Source of the DNA: Sceloporus undulatus
Taxonomy: Eukaryota > Chordata > Lepidosauria > Squamata > Phrynosomatidae
Assembly: GCF_019175285.1 (NCBI RefSeq)
Contig: NC_056528.1
Span: 13,073,961 to 13,137,960 of the forward strand
Direction: 5' to 3'
DNA length: 64,000 nt
The notes beneath the pieces are model-generated. The model searched no databases and had not been told where the DNA came from. It saw only the letters and a program-made list of their open reading frames with translations. The position numbers and the translations under genes are program-made. This document shows positions 1 to 11,100 of this stretch, piece after piece. Position 1 is the stretch's first letter, and each line of letters begins with the position of its first letter.

Positions 1-111
1 GACTGGCACCTGTCAGACATGCTGTGTATAAAATGATGGCTAAGAACTGAGCATAGCTTTAAGGACATGGGACTTCATGTCATTTTATTAGGGGTGCTCT
101 GTCCCTTCCAG

Positions 112-3100
112 GAGGCCTGTTCAATGGGGAGGTGCTGGTGTGGGACACCAGCAGACTGGAAGACCCTCTGCTCTGGAGGACAGGGATGACAGATGACACT
201 CACACAGATCCAGTTTATCAGGTATGAGGGGAAGCTGCTATATCTTGGCACAGTTGTGATTTGTAAAATTAGTCGTCTGAAACACATTTCTGGCTGGAAG
301 AGGATGGTAAACGTCTTTCCCTTTTTAACCCAAAAGACTTTTGCTGGATGTCTAGAATTTACAATCACAGTTACAATTGTGCAACCTTGAGTTACACATT
401 CATAACTGATTCATATTCACAATTTGAATTTCTGATGGAAGACCAAAACTAGGCTGTGTTTCCCCAAAAAACAGATTCTTGTCTTCACATATATCCTAGC
501 ATGGCAGTTTGAGCCAACAACTGAATTGACCACTTTACTGGCTTTATAACAAGCTCCTGTGAAGTGTTGCCTGGCATTTTTGTGATACACCAGGAGTCTA
601 TAGCAAGGCTGGGATACTTGCAGTTCTCCTAATGATGTGGAATTTCAGTTCCCATCAGCCCTTGTTAGCCTGGGCAGTAGCAATGGATGATGGGAGTTCA
701 TCAACATCTGGAAAGCTACAGGGTCTCTAATTCTGGAAGGCATATATTGTGTTGCTTGCTCTATTTCTAAACACCTCTGACAAGACAGACTTCACTCCTC
801 TTTTCTGCATTAGGTTAGCTGGTTACAAGACTCAAAGCATGGCCACACCTTCCGTGTTCTGAGCGTCTCCACGGATGGGAAGATCCTGGTGTGGCGGGAG
901 GACAGAGATGGCCTTCTCAAGCCCACAGATGGCTTTGCTTTTGTATTGCAGCAGATCCCCAGGAACACAAAATTGAAGAAGGTGAGCTTAAATGTGAAGT
1001 ACTATGATCTCCCATGAGATAGAGAGAAGAGTTTTATCAGTCTTGCTTTGGATAAACCAGAGGTGTAGTCTCAGGCTTAGGGGCCAAATGCAGCACTTCT
1101 TGGGTCTTCCAGATGGCCATGTCCCCCTTCTTCAGGACATGATAAATATGTGGTTTCAAAGTGTTTGTAGATTCCGCCTCCTTTTCAAAGTTGAAAAACC
1201 TTTCTTAAGGTTCAGTGACTGGCAGTAAGAGCTTTAAGCTAAAATCTGATCTTTTTGTCCTCTTTGACTTTGACCCCCACCTAACACTAGAATTTCCCCC
1301 CTCAAACATTTCTGAAACTGATTCACCCTTGGGCTGAGCGTTTCCCACATTTAAACTTACCAGTATTGAGTGAATACAGCGAAATATGTGTATCAGATTA
1401 AGATGAAGGATTAAACTTCCCAAGGAATGCATAACCAACAGAGGATACATCAATGCATTGGAGAAATTGTGTCTGTCTGATTAGACAAAGAAAATAATAA
1501 TTCTTAGAGCTGTTGCAGAAGCTCCTCTTTTTTTCCTTGCCAGTGCACCATTTTTGTGCTCCACAAATAGCCAATTTGTGGCTATTGTTTGAGGGCTTAT
1601 AACGCTAAATTTGGGTGTTCTGGAGAAAATGCAATGTAACTTGATAAATGAGCGGTTCTTGGCAAAGTTCTAGTATCAGCAAGGTCTTTTATGGGGAAGG
1701 GGCAGACTGAATCCCACTATGGCTTTAATTCCCTTTCTTCCTGGCCAGCAAGCAAGAGGAGACACAGCTGTGGGTGTGACCTCCCTCTCCTTCTCCCACT
1801 TTGAGCCCAGCACCTTTGTCGTTGGCACAGAAGGGGGCTACCTGCTCAAGTGCTCCACTGCAGTGGAGGCTGTCGCTCTCCTACAGAAAGGCAGTTCCAT
1901 CCCACTCAAGGCACCTGCTCAGTTTGTCTTCTCCCTCCACGGAGGACCCATCTACTGTGTGAGCTGCTCACCTTTCCACAGGTGAGTAGTGAACATGGCC
2001 TCATTGTAACACTTGTTGCAGCTTCCCAGAGCACTCCAACCCCCCGTCACCTTTGCTGCTGTCTCAATCTGGCTTCTCTCCTGCCAACCCTCTCAACAAA
2101 GCCATTTGCATAGCCTTCCCTTGAGAAAATGGGAGCAGTAATAATCTCCAGGATTCCCCCAACAACACTAATAGCAAAACATGCATATGAACATATGATT
2201 CAGTTGAAATGAAGGGGGCGGATGTTTTATTTTCCCTCACCTGCTAAGCAGATGTCTATTTCTAGGAAACGGTCAGATTCTGGACATTTACTTCCATTTT
2301 AAGAGTTATTTCCATTATAGTGCTGGGCAGTATCTTAGAAATTCTATAATTTGTGCTCCCCGCTGAATACTATTGAGCACAATTGTCTTTCTGCCCAACA
2401 GCTCTCATGTCACAGGACAACTGACATTTAAGCTCTTACACAGAAGTTAAAAACGCATCTCTGCAAACCCTGCCATTATGGTTTAAGGTTTTTGATCCTA
2501 ATTTTGAACATTTGCTTATTTCTAGGAATCTGTTTTTGAGCGGTGGGACGGCTGGCCACGTTCATTTGCACTCCATGCTACAAGCTCAGCCCCTTGTTTC
2601 TCTTCAGTTGTCCAAGAAATATATTTTCAGTGTCAAGTGGTCTCCAGTGCGGCCCTTGGTTTTTGCAGCTGCTTCTGGTGACGGTAAGTACAGTTAGTTC
2701 TTGAAAGGGATTTGCACATTTAGAAAAACTTAAATCCCAGAAGTCTATCTTATCTCAAATAGTTGAGTTTGAAAAGGCTGTTATTTAATTACTTTTATAA
2801 CCTATTGTTAGGCTGTAATTTTAAAACCACTGAAATGTAGACAGTAGTAAAACCTGTTGAGAACCTGAGGGAACCTGGTTATAGGAGACGAGCCCTCCTC
2901 CCGACCACCATCTTGAGGGGGAAAGAAGCAGGCCAGCAACAACAGGCCTCTGCCTGCTAAGAAGTAAAGCCCTCCTCCCGACCGCCATCTTGAGGGGGAG
3001 AGAAGCAGGCCAGCAACAACAGGCCTCTGCCTGCAAAGACAAGCCCTCCTCCTGACCACCATCATGCTTGTCTTTATTGCATGTTGTTCAATGTTTATTG

Positions 3101-3515
3101 TTTTTTGTAAGGTTGTTTTTATGATGTGTAAGTTTTAAACGATTATTATTATTATTATTATTATAGCATAGTTTATCAGATCAACAGACTGCCACAAGTT
3201 TATTAGTGTTTTATCTATGCCACGCAGACTAGATTCTGGTGTTACCAAGTTAACAAGTTGATGCTTTGTTTTCAAGGGGAATTGCACCTGTTTGATTTTG
3301 GGAAGAGCTCTCAGAAGCCATCTATTTCCATCACGCAGACTTCTGACCAGACCCCAGTTTACTGCTTAGAGTTCAACCACAAACAAGCCCAACTTCTGGC
3401 TGCTGGAGATGGCAGTGGGGTGGTGAAAATATGGCAGCTAAGTTCAGATTTCACAGAAGAGGGACCACGGGAAATGAACCATCTTGACCAACTGGCAAAT
3501 GAGGTAACAGATTAA
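112..3515 (+). CDS. DYNC2I2: DYNC2I2 (WDR34), dynein-2 intermediate chain, 3' five exons (partial)
   Basis: This is the C-terminal half of the WD-repeat intermediate chain of cytoplasmic dynein-2, the motor for retrograde intraflagellar transport in cilia. Exons with AG/GT borders are 112-221, 814-981, 1749-1981, 2526-2683 and 3277-3515. They join in one frame, with one base of the first codon supplied upstream, to give 302 residues and a TAA at 3513-3515. WD-type strands are visible: [48 protein letters not shown] and GVVKIWQLS. Blocks such as [38 protein letters not shown] and SSQKP match human WDR34 as I remember it. About 235 N-terminal residues and the promoter lie before base 1. It converges on SPTAN1, as in human. 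The exact start of the third exon (1749) is chosen by frame and a CAG acceptor; a slightly later AG is possible. Divergence from human is clearly greater than for SPTAN1. Confidence 0.95.
640..712. repeat. Short interspersed inverted repeat (CCCATCAGCCC .. GATGGGAGTT type)
   Basis: TTTCAGTTCCCATCAGCCC and GATGATGGGAGTTCATCAAC form a loose inverted pair. The motif family (ACTCCCAT .. ATGGGAGTTGTAGTCC) is common in squamate genomes; related fragments lie at about 9388, 13300, 26828, 36850, 38290 and 58190. Confidence 0.5.
2892..3063. repeat. Minisatellite, about 2.3 copies of a 74-77 base unit, in the last DYNC2I2 intron
   Basis: Copies begin at 2892, 2969 and 3043 with GCCCTCCTCC. Each holds CATCTTGAGGGGG, GAAGCAGGCCAGC and AACAGGCCTCTGCCTGC. 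The last copy is cut short. Confidence 0.9.
3142..3164. repeat. (ATT)n microsatellite
   Basis: About 7-8 ATT units lie at the end of an AT-rich stretch (from about 3085) that looks like the 3' tail of a retroposon. Confidence 0.9.
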
Positions 3516-3526
3516 TATGGACAGTA

Positions 3527-3532
3527 AATAAA
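3527..3532 (+). promoter_or_regulatory. DYNC2I2: DYNC2I2 polyadenylation signal AATAAA
   Basis: A canonical AATAAA lies 12 bases after the stop codon, giving a very short 3' UTR with cleavage expected around 3545-3560. This leaves roughly 150-200 bases before the end of the convergent SPTAN1 transcript. Confidence 0.7.
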
Positions 3533-3714
3533 AGGCTTGGTGTTATCTCAATTGTCTGTAACTATCTGTGTTCATAAGTTCCTTTTAGGTTGTCTCTCCT
3601 TTCCCTTATCCAGTATTAACTCTTAGTTCCCTAAGGCTAGAAGAGGCTGTTCAATGCTAGTTGAGATTTGTTGGACAATATATGTGTGCATTCCTCCAAT
3701 GTTTCTTGCACATC

Positions 3715-3995
3715 ATGAAACAGCTGGAATTGGTTTTATTTGGAACAATAAGTTTTATTGATGCACACTGAAACATTTCATTTGGACCAGTAAGTTTTAT
3801 TGATGCACACTGCAACATTTCTTTATTATTGTTCCAGGTACTAAGGATAGAGTTTTAAGCTAAGCAGATTTAAGGTTACATCTGAAAGGCAACACTGATT
3901 ATTTCTGAGCACAATGATGGACACATGCAGAGAGCTAAGAGGCAGAAGACAAGTGAGCGCATTCTCAGGATCCTGTACTGCTATAGTGCTAGAGA
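3715..3995 (-). other. SPTAN1: SPTAN1 3' UTR with four AATAAA signals, two made by a tandem duplication
   Basis: On the minus strand AATAAA occurs at 3822-3827, 3796-3801, 3754-3759 and 3735-3740. The second and third lie in the two copies of a 42-base direct repeat (3739-3780 and 3781-3822). Cleavage is expected at about 3710-3810, giving a 3' UTR of roughly 200-290 bases. Confidence 0.7.
3739..3822. repeat. 42-base tandem duplication
   Basis: Both copies carry AAGTTTTATTGATGCACACTG and then CAACATTTC or AAACATTTC. They differ at only a handful of positions. Confidence 0.92.
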
Positions 3996-5143
3996 TCAAT
4001 TCACAAAGAGTGAGCGTGTAAATTCAATGTAGTCGTAAGCGGAGGGGAGTTCTCTGCCTTTGCTGTCCATGTACGGCTTCATGTGAGAGATGCAGTAGTC
4101 TGCCTGTTCCCGAGTCAGGTTCTGAAAGAAGAGAAGAGACAGACATGCAGTGAGAGAGGAAGTCTGTGCAGTTAAAATGGCAGGTGAGAATGTAACAAGG
4201 TTGGCTCTTACTTGGTAGAGTTCCTCCTTGGTCACATAGGGTTTACCCTCAGAACTGAGAGCACGGAAAGCGCTTTCTATTTCCTCACTGGATTTCACAT
4301 TCTCTGTCTCCCTGCTGATCATGAAAGCCATGTATTCTTGCAGTGAGACATGCCCATCCCTGTTAGATGAAGAAGCACAGCATGAACTCAGGATGCTTTG
4401 CATCTACAACAGTTAATAAGGTAGTACAAAACAACTTAATGCTGCAGGGAAAGGTATTTAGGTGAGATGCTCTCAGAACTGAACTGGGGAATCTTATAAG
4501 GGAAATTTCTTGGTCTGAATACAACAAACACCTTTCCAGATGGAAGCAAAATACAAATGGCTACAGTAGAAGTCATGAAGAGTGTTGTATTGTTTAAGTT
4601 ATGCAATCAAGAAAATCCTTTAGAATTTCTTACCATTAGGATTTCCTATGTAAGTCTGTAACTGGAGAGACATTAGGACCTTGGGCAAAGATGCCAACCT
4701 GCACATACCTGTTAGGATCAACGGTATCAAGAATAGCCTCAAACTCTGGGTCTGGCTCTCCTTCTTCCACCATGGGCAAATCATAACCGAGGGAGCGCAG
4801 GCAGGACTTAAACTCCTGGTGATTCAGACGGCCAGATTTATCCTTGTCAAAGTGTCTGGAATTAGAAGGCAACAAACCATTAAAACAAAACTACCCAGAC
4901 AGATGCGAAGTCCAGAAAGTACAGTTTAAGTATTCTACAAATTTACAATACAGTTTGGTAACATACACTCGATAACTAGAGAACAGAAGTTGCTATGACC
5001 CTCTGGCTCCTAAGTCATGGTCCTTGGGTTATTCAACCATTTTGTATGTCAGAAGTTATCACTCCCTGGTAAAGAACTTAGCAACTTACTTAAACATCAT
5101 GCTGAATTCCTTGAGGGCTTCTTCAGTGACTCCGGTTGTGTTT
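3996..5143 (-). CDS. SPTAN1: SPTAN1 exons 54-57: calmodulin-like EF-hand domain and stop (residues 2320-2477)
   Basis: Exons: 5090-5143, 4709-4855, 4212-4359 and 3996-4121. Exon 55 holds the first EF loop, [12 protein letters not shown] (residues 2341-2352), with acidic positions 1 and 3 and the closing glutamate. The second loop, [12 protein letters not shown] (2384-2395), spans the exon 55/56 junction. The rest ([35 protein letters not shown]) is the second EF pair, which in this family does not bind calcium well. The protein ends [13 protein letters not shown] at TGA 3996-3998. This domain helps the spectrin heterodimer bind actin. Confidence 0.97.
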
Positions 5144-8100
5144 CTAGAAGGAAGAAAAACACATTTAGTGAGACTCCGTTTGGCTAAGTCCGATTATGCC
5201 TATGGTAAAGGAGGACTATTAGATATGGTTCATTTACACACCTCCTCCTATTTGTGGAAACATTTGGCAGAAGATTAAGCTAAGTGTAAACTAACAGTCC
5301 ATCTTGATAATTATCAGAAACCGTTCTGCAGCCTGTAAGGCCTGTGACCTGACTCAGCTTTTGGCCTGAAACACTACCAAACAGAAGGCTGTTGATTTTT
5401 TTTTAAAGTGGGGAACAATTTAGAAAAATCTGAGGCTTCTGCTCTGCACTGCCAAATTCCCATCTGAAGTTAGCCAAAAGTCCTTACCTGGCCTGTATTT
5501 GCTGCTCAAGATTATGTTGCATTCTCATCCCAAGTTGGTCAAGCTGGTCCCACTGCTGTGCCAGCCCCACAGTGCTGTGCTCAGTGTACTTGTTGTCCAG
5601 GATCAGAGCTTCCTCCATGGCTGCTCCAAGGTCCTCTATCTTCTTCAACTGGCTCCTCATTGCCCGGATTTCCTGGTGCTTGCGCTGTTGGGAAGAAGGG
5701 AAACATCAGGGAGAGCACACAAGTCAGCTGAGCCTGGCTGAAACAAGATGTAAGTACAGTACCCAAGACACTGCCCTCTTATTTTGGATGACAGCATAAG
5801 AAATAGCTGTCTCATCCCCTTCGTCCTGCAGCTGTGATGACTAATAGGTATGAATCGCCCAAGCAAGGAAGTAATGTAGTACATTGAGGAAGCTCAGGTA
5901 GAAGATAACTCATGCCAGAGGAAGACAGACTGCCATATGACACTAACTATGTTCAGATGATCCTACCAATGCCCCTTCTGCCTTCATCTTTAAGATCTAC
6001 ACTCATCAAATGAATCCTCCCCGACCGCTCCCAACAAATTTAAGTGGAGGAAGAAATTGACCTACTTTAGTTGCTTCCAGTTGTGACTCCAGGGTTCCTG
6101 ACTCCTCCACCATACAGGACCTGAACAGAGAGTAAGAATGAGGGAAGGATCTCAACCACCAGAAGCAAAACCAGATGGGGCTCGAAATTAACATGATTAT
6201 TTGTCAGTGAAATGTTGTCTATTTTCCATCAGAGACAGGAGAAGGGAGCAAAATTTCCCCTGCCCTCTAAGATAAAGGATTGCCAGTTCAACCACTTATG
6301 TCCCTAGACTCGACATCTGCCTGGTTTCATGCAAAACTTAGTAATTATTTTATTATAAATTAAGGCATTCGTAACACCCCACGCCCCCGTCATATTTATC
6401 CCTTGGTGGTTTACACTGGCAGCTAGTGAAAGCAAATTTGTCACTGGATTATATACTGGGCAAAGCACTGTTTGCTAATGTTAACCTATAAAGTCAATCC
6501 TGAAGCTACAGAAGACAAGACACAGCCAACTCAGGATGCAAAAGACTTTCCCTAAAATCAGCCCAAACCTTTCCTGGTTTTGTTTTTGGCCAGTTTTTGA
6601 GTGGAAAGCCTTGGACAATTCAACCCAGTGGGCTGCATCAGGAACGTTAATTTCAAGCCCCATTCCGCAAGCCATTAAAGAAAAAAAGGAAAAGAAAAGA
6701 AAACCAAAACACTTCATGCCAAATCCAAAGCGCTCACTTCTCAATGGACTGAGTGAGACCCCCCAATGCAGCCTCACCCGCCCGCCTGTGCCCCAACACA
6801 CACAAACCACAAGTGATTTGCTGGAGATGAGCTTGGTTTGCTAATGAGCGACAGGAGCTCTAGCAAGGCTTCGCACAGAGAATGCACGTGGGAAACCTTC
6901 ACAAAACTACTGGCTCAGTTTCAACACCACCAAAGGAGTCATGCGGATGATCCAAGGCCTCAGGATACAAGGGCATCTGGTCAGAGATCACCTCGAAGGG
7001 GGGATCCTAGACAGGCCCAAGCCCCCTCTGGTACGTCATCACAGCAAAGGGTTTGTGAGGCTCAGACATAATTTAAAGGATCAGTCGTAAGGTTGGGTGT
7101 TGTTTTACAAGATTAACCAATATGTGGCTTGTTTGGCACTCAGCGAAGAACAAAACAAAAGTTGGGGGAGACTTTGGAAGCCCAGATGAAATCCAGACTA
7201 AAGTCACTAAATTTCCTCCCAAGTCATAGTAAGGCAGCAGTTTTAAAGGAACTTTGTCTTTAGAGCCTCTGTCCTGAAAACATTATGGTGCAAGATCACA
7301 ATGGACAATTCTGTGTACAAACAGCAAGTTTTGGCTACTGTGCAGGTGAGTTGCACTTCCTTGGTGCCCCCGTGAGAAGAAGTCAGCCTCCTCTCTCTCC
7401 ACTACCCAAGCCACCCCAATTGCATCCTGCGCCTCCAAACCACTAGGGAGAGGCAGCCTCCCAAACTAGCTTTGGCAAGAGAAAAAGAAATACACCAGAT
7501 TTTGTGGGCGAGTCTCACTCCCAGAGGGTTAAGGCTCACAGTCAGTGCGGGTTTAAGAGATCAAAAAAGCAGGGGCCCAGGATACTTTGGGCCAGGAAAC
7601 AGTTATGCTAACTGAAGGAAGGAAAAGAAAGAAACCAATTCCCCTCCCAGCCCAAAGCATCTCACAGCAGTGACAGTTAGTCAAAAGGAAAGCGAGCCTT
7701 TGGAATTAGAGAGTGCGCAATTGTTTTTTTTATATATATATAAAAAAACAAAAACACAGTGAGAGAAGAAAAATAAGAAGAAAAACCTTCCAGACAGATC
7801 ATCCCCAACTTCATACTGATAGACACGAATGACACGACGGTATGCTATGCTATTCAAAGAAAAGAAACCAAGTGAAATTCCAAATGGGGAAAAAAGGAGA
7901 GCACGCACACATGCACACACTCAACACACGCACACAAATGGAGTGCAACTCCCAACCAGCGCCAGCCTCCAGACAGCAGCAGGTTTGCACACAAGAAGAG
8001 GATGGAGTGCCAGCCTCCGTGGCAAGGGCAGCAGCAACAGCACCATTGCCTATCTTGTCTGCAACTAGATACACAACACAGACAAGTAGCTGCAGCAGCC

Positions 8101-11100
8101 CTGCAAGGCAGATGGGGTGCTGGGTGGCAACTCTTTCAAGACTGCATGCCTGGGACTGAACACAGCCAAGCTGCCTTATGGCAAGAGTCAGATCCCTGCT
8201 CTCCCTCCATTTGGGATCTCTGAACTTCACTCCATCAGAGTATATGGGGCAGAAGTTAGGTGTCCAGTTGGGAAAGGCAATTTTAGAGCGCTTTGTTCAT
8301 GCATTCCACCAAGGTCATGGGGGGCTTACATTCATCTGCCTGATGCTTTTAAACTGGGGGGGAATCCACCATTAGCACCACTTAGTGCACTCACCATGAA
8401 AAGTGAATTCCAAATGGATCACCATCACAGAGGCAGCAAGAGGTCAGCAACTGAATTTAGAACTATTTATCTATCTACTCCACCTTGGCCTATTCTGGAT
8501 GAACACTGGCACTCCTGGATCTCGGCTGGTTTCCCATGTCAGTTCCTTGGAGAGCCATGAACTGAGATGGGTGCTTTCTGTAAATGTGTGCTCTAATCTC
8601 GAACTAAGGTCCCTCCCTCCCCAGTGGTTAGGCAACAGTTTTGTCAGCTTCTTATAAAAAATGAAGTACCATTCCTCCCAGTGTCAATGGTGGCCGAGTT
8701 CAGTCAGAAGAACTGATCAGTGTCTTGGGCTTTGGAGGTTCTGCCTCCTCAGGCTCTTGAGCTCTCTTTCAATACTTCCCTACCCACTACAAGCCATAGT
8801 AGGGTCCAAATCAAAAGAGGGACTTTGACTTGCCTTTCCAGTTCTGTGGAGACAGGCTATATTTTGGGCCTATACTAAGAATCAAAGAAGGAAACTGGAG
8901 TATGTGAGCTCAAAACTGTCCAGATGGCTTCTAGACTACCGAAAGGGGAAGCTGGCCAATAGAGCAGGACGTCTCCCTCTCCCAGACCAGGTTTAAAAAA
9001 GCAAGGAACTTTTGCATTCAAAGCCAGAGAGCTTAAACTTCTTTTCCCACCAAGTGGCAAAGAAGAGAAACTGTAAGTTCATGGTGGCAGAGATCCCCCT
9101 CCCCATTTGTCAACACAGATACATCATTCACATTGCACAGGTCAGCATAATTGGCACACAACATCAGAAACAAGGCAAACATTGCTAACTAGCAGAATCT
9201 AAAAAGGGAACAGGACTTGGTATTTGCAGAACATTCATTACCCCAAAGGGTGACAAAAGTCCCTTGGTTTTCCTATGCAAAAAATTCATTTTCAGACAGC
9301 ATCTGAGTGAGTGTTATATCAGAAAGATGGACTGGGGTGGATGACCTCAGTCTATTAGCAACTTCCTGACTCTGAGGCCTTCAAAGTGGGAATGATGGGA
9401 GCTACAGACCAACCCATCTGAAGGACCCAGCATGGGGAAGGCTGAACTACAGAAAGCAAGGTAGAAGCTTTGTCTGCTAAGCTCTATTGATTTATTTCAC
9501 TCAATGTGCTATTACAGGTCTCCAGGGCTGAAGAAGGAGCAAGTCAACAGCACAAAACTTTGTCTTTTGGTGGGGGACATAGGCAAGTTTCCCTCTGTGA
9601 GAAAATTGGCTTTGTTTCTCTTTCCCTGCCCCATGTTCTATTTCCTGTGTGTCACAGGAGATGGAACGATAACCTCATGCAGGACCCCAGCGCAGAAGCC
9701 CAAAGCAGACGGCTTCTGCTACAACACTTCTTTCAAGCAAAGTAATGGCAGCAAGAAGCAGACAATAGAAAAAGAGGAGTTTCTGTAAACGTGTAATATT
9801 GTACTAACCCATCAAGCAGGTAGGTCCTGAAGTACGGGATGGTCCAAACGCCAGGCCACAGGAGAAAACGGTGGGTTGGATAAGGAGAGGAAGGAGAGGG
9901 AGAAGGAAAAAACAAAAGGGATATTCTGTCAGCAAAGGCAGGTCCTGTTTGACATTTATGCACTTCAGAATGTCTCTGAACAGAGCTTTATTCTGCAACC
10001 CTCCCACCTCAGCCACCACTTTAGTGTCCCAACTTCCATCAACCCCTAAACTTCAAAAAAAAATTGAACTTGTAAGAGGACATGCTTTCTCCAGAACAGT
10101 CCTGTATGAGTGTAGCTTAAATTCAGGAAATTCTGGAAATGAAGAAATCTAAGCATCAAACAACCCCCCCAAAAAAAAACCCCTTTCTCAAGCAAAAGTA
10201 TCAAATATTTCTCTTTCTGAAGGCTCTGGAAGAAAGTGACAGTGCCATTCTCCAAGAATCAGAGACAGAGAACAAAACTAAAGGAGAAATGGCAGCACCT
10301 GGTCTCTTGAATCCACTGGTGGAAAGCGTTCGCATGCTGAGCAAACTCCTGGCGTAGTTTGTCGTTCTCCTCTTGTCTGCGCTGCTCTTTCTGCAGTTCT
10401 AACTCACGCTCCTAACAAATAGGGGAAGAAAAGGAATCATTTTGCAAGCTAAGAGTGGGAGGAAATCATTCCCAAGAACCTGTATGACAGAGCATAGCGA
10501 AATAGCCTCATGGGTGGAACTATGCCACATCACTCAACCTGTCTCTGGCGGCACTTTTTAGCTGCTAGAGCACCACCATTCCCATCTCACATGTGATGGA
10601 GCTCCTTGAATAAAGAAGAATCAAAGAACCAGAAAACAGTAAGAAAGACCATGAGACACAAGTTACCTTGATTATTTTCTGCAGATTCCGCCAGGTCTCC
10701 TCAAGAGCCTCCATTGTGAACCAGGTGTACGGGTTGGAGGCAACCCGGAAACTCTTGATCTGGCGGTCCAGCTCAGCAAGTTGGTTGAAATCTGCCTGGG
10801 CAGAGCTGAGGGAGGAGCGGAACGCATCGTGAGCCTCGCGCAGGGCTTTGATTTCCTCCAGCGAGTTGCAGCGCACAGGGTCCGTGAGGTCCTCCTCTGC
10901 ATTCTCAAACCAGCTGTTAAAGGCTGATGCCTTCTTGGCAAAGGTCAGGAACAGATCTTCAACCTGAGGGAGAAGAGGACAGTCCAGTTTTCACTAAGAA
11001 ACTGAGATGAGCTGCTCAGCGCTGGCCTAAGAAACACCGAAAGAAGCCTTGTGTTCATCCCAAGGGCTAAGTCTAAAAGCATTCAGTGTGGATTTTAAAA

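Noticed and set aside
3142-3164. Regular repeats considered as a CRISPR-like array (also the 2892-3063 minisatellite)
   Set aside because: There are no unique spacers; these are a microsatellite and a minisatellite in vertebrate introns.
9504-9788. Plus-strand open frame of 94 codons in SPTAN1 intron 51
   Set aside because: No family resemblance, no splice context and no homologue in the known gene structure; consistent with chance.
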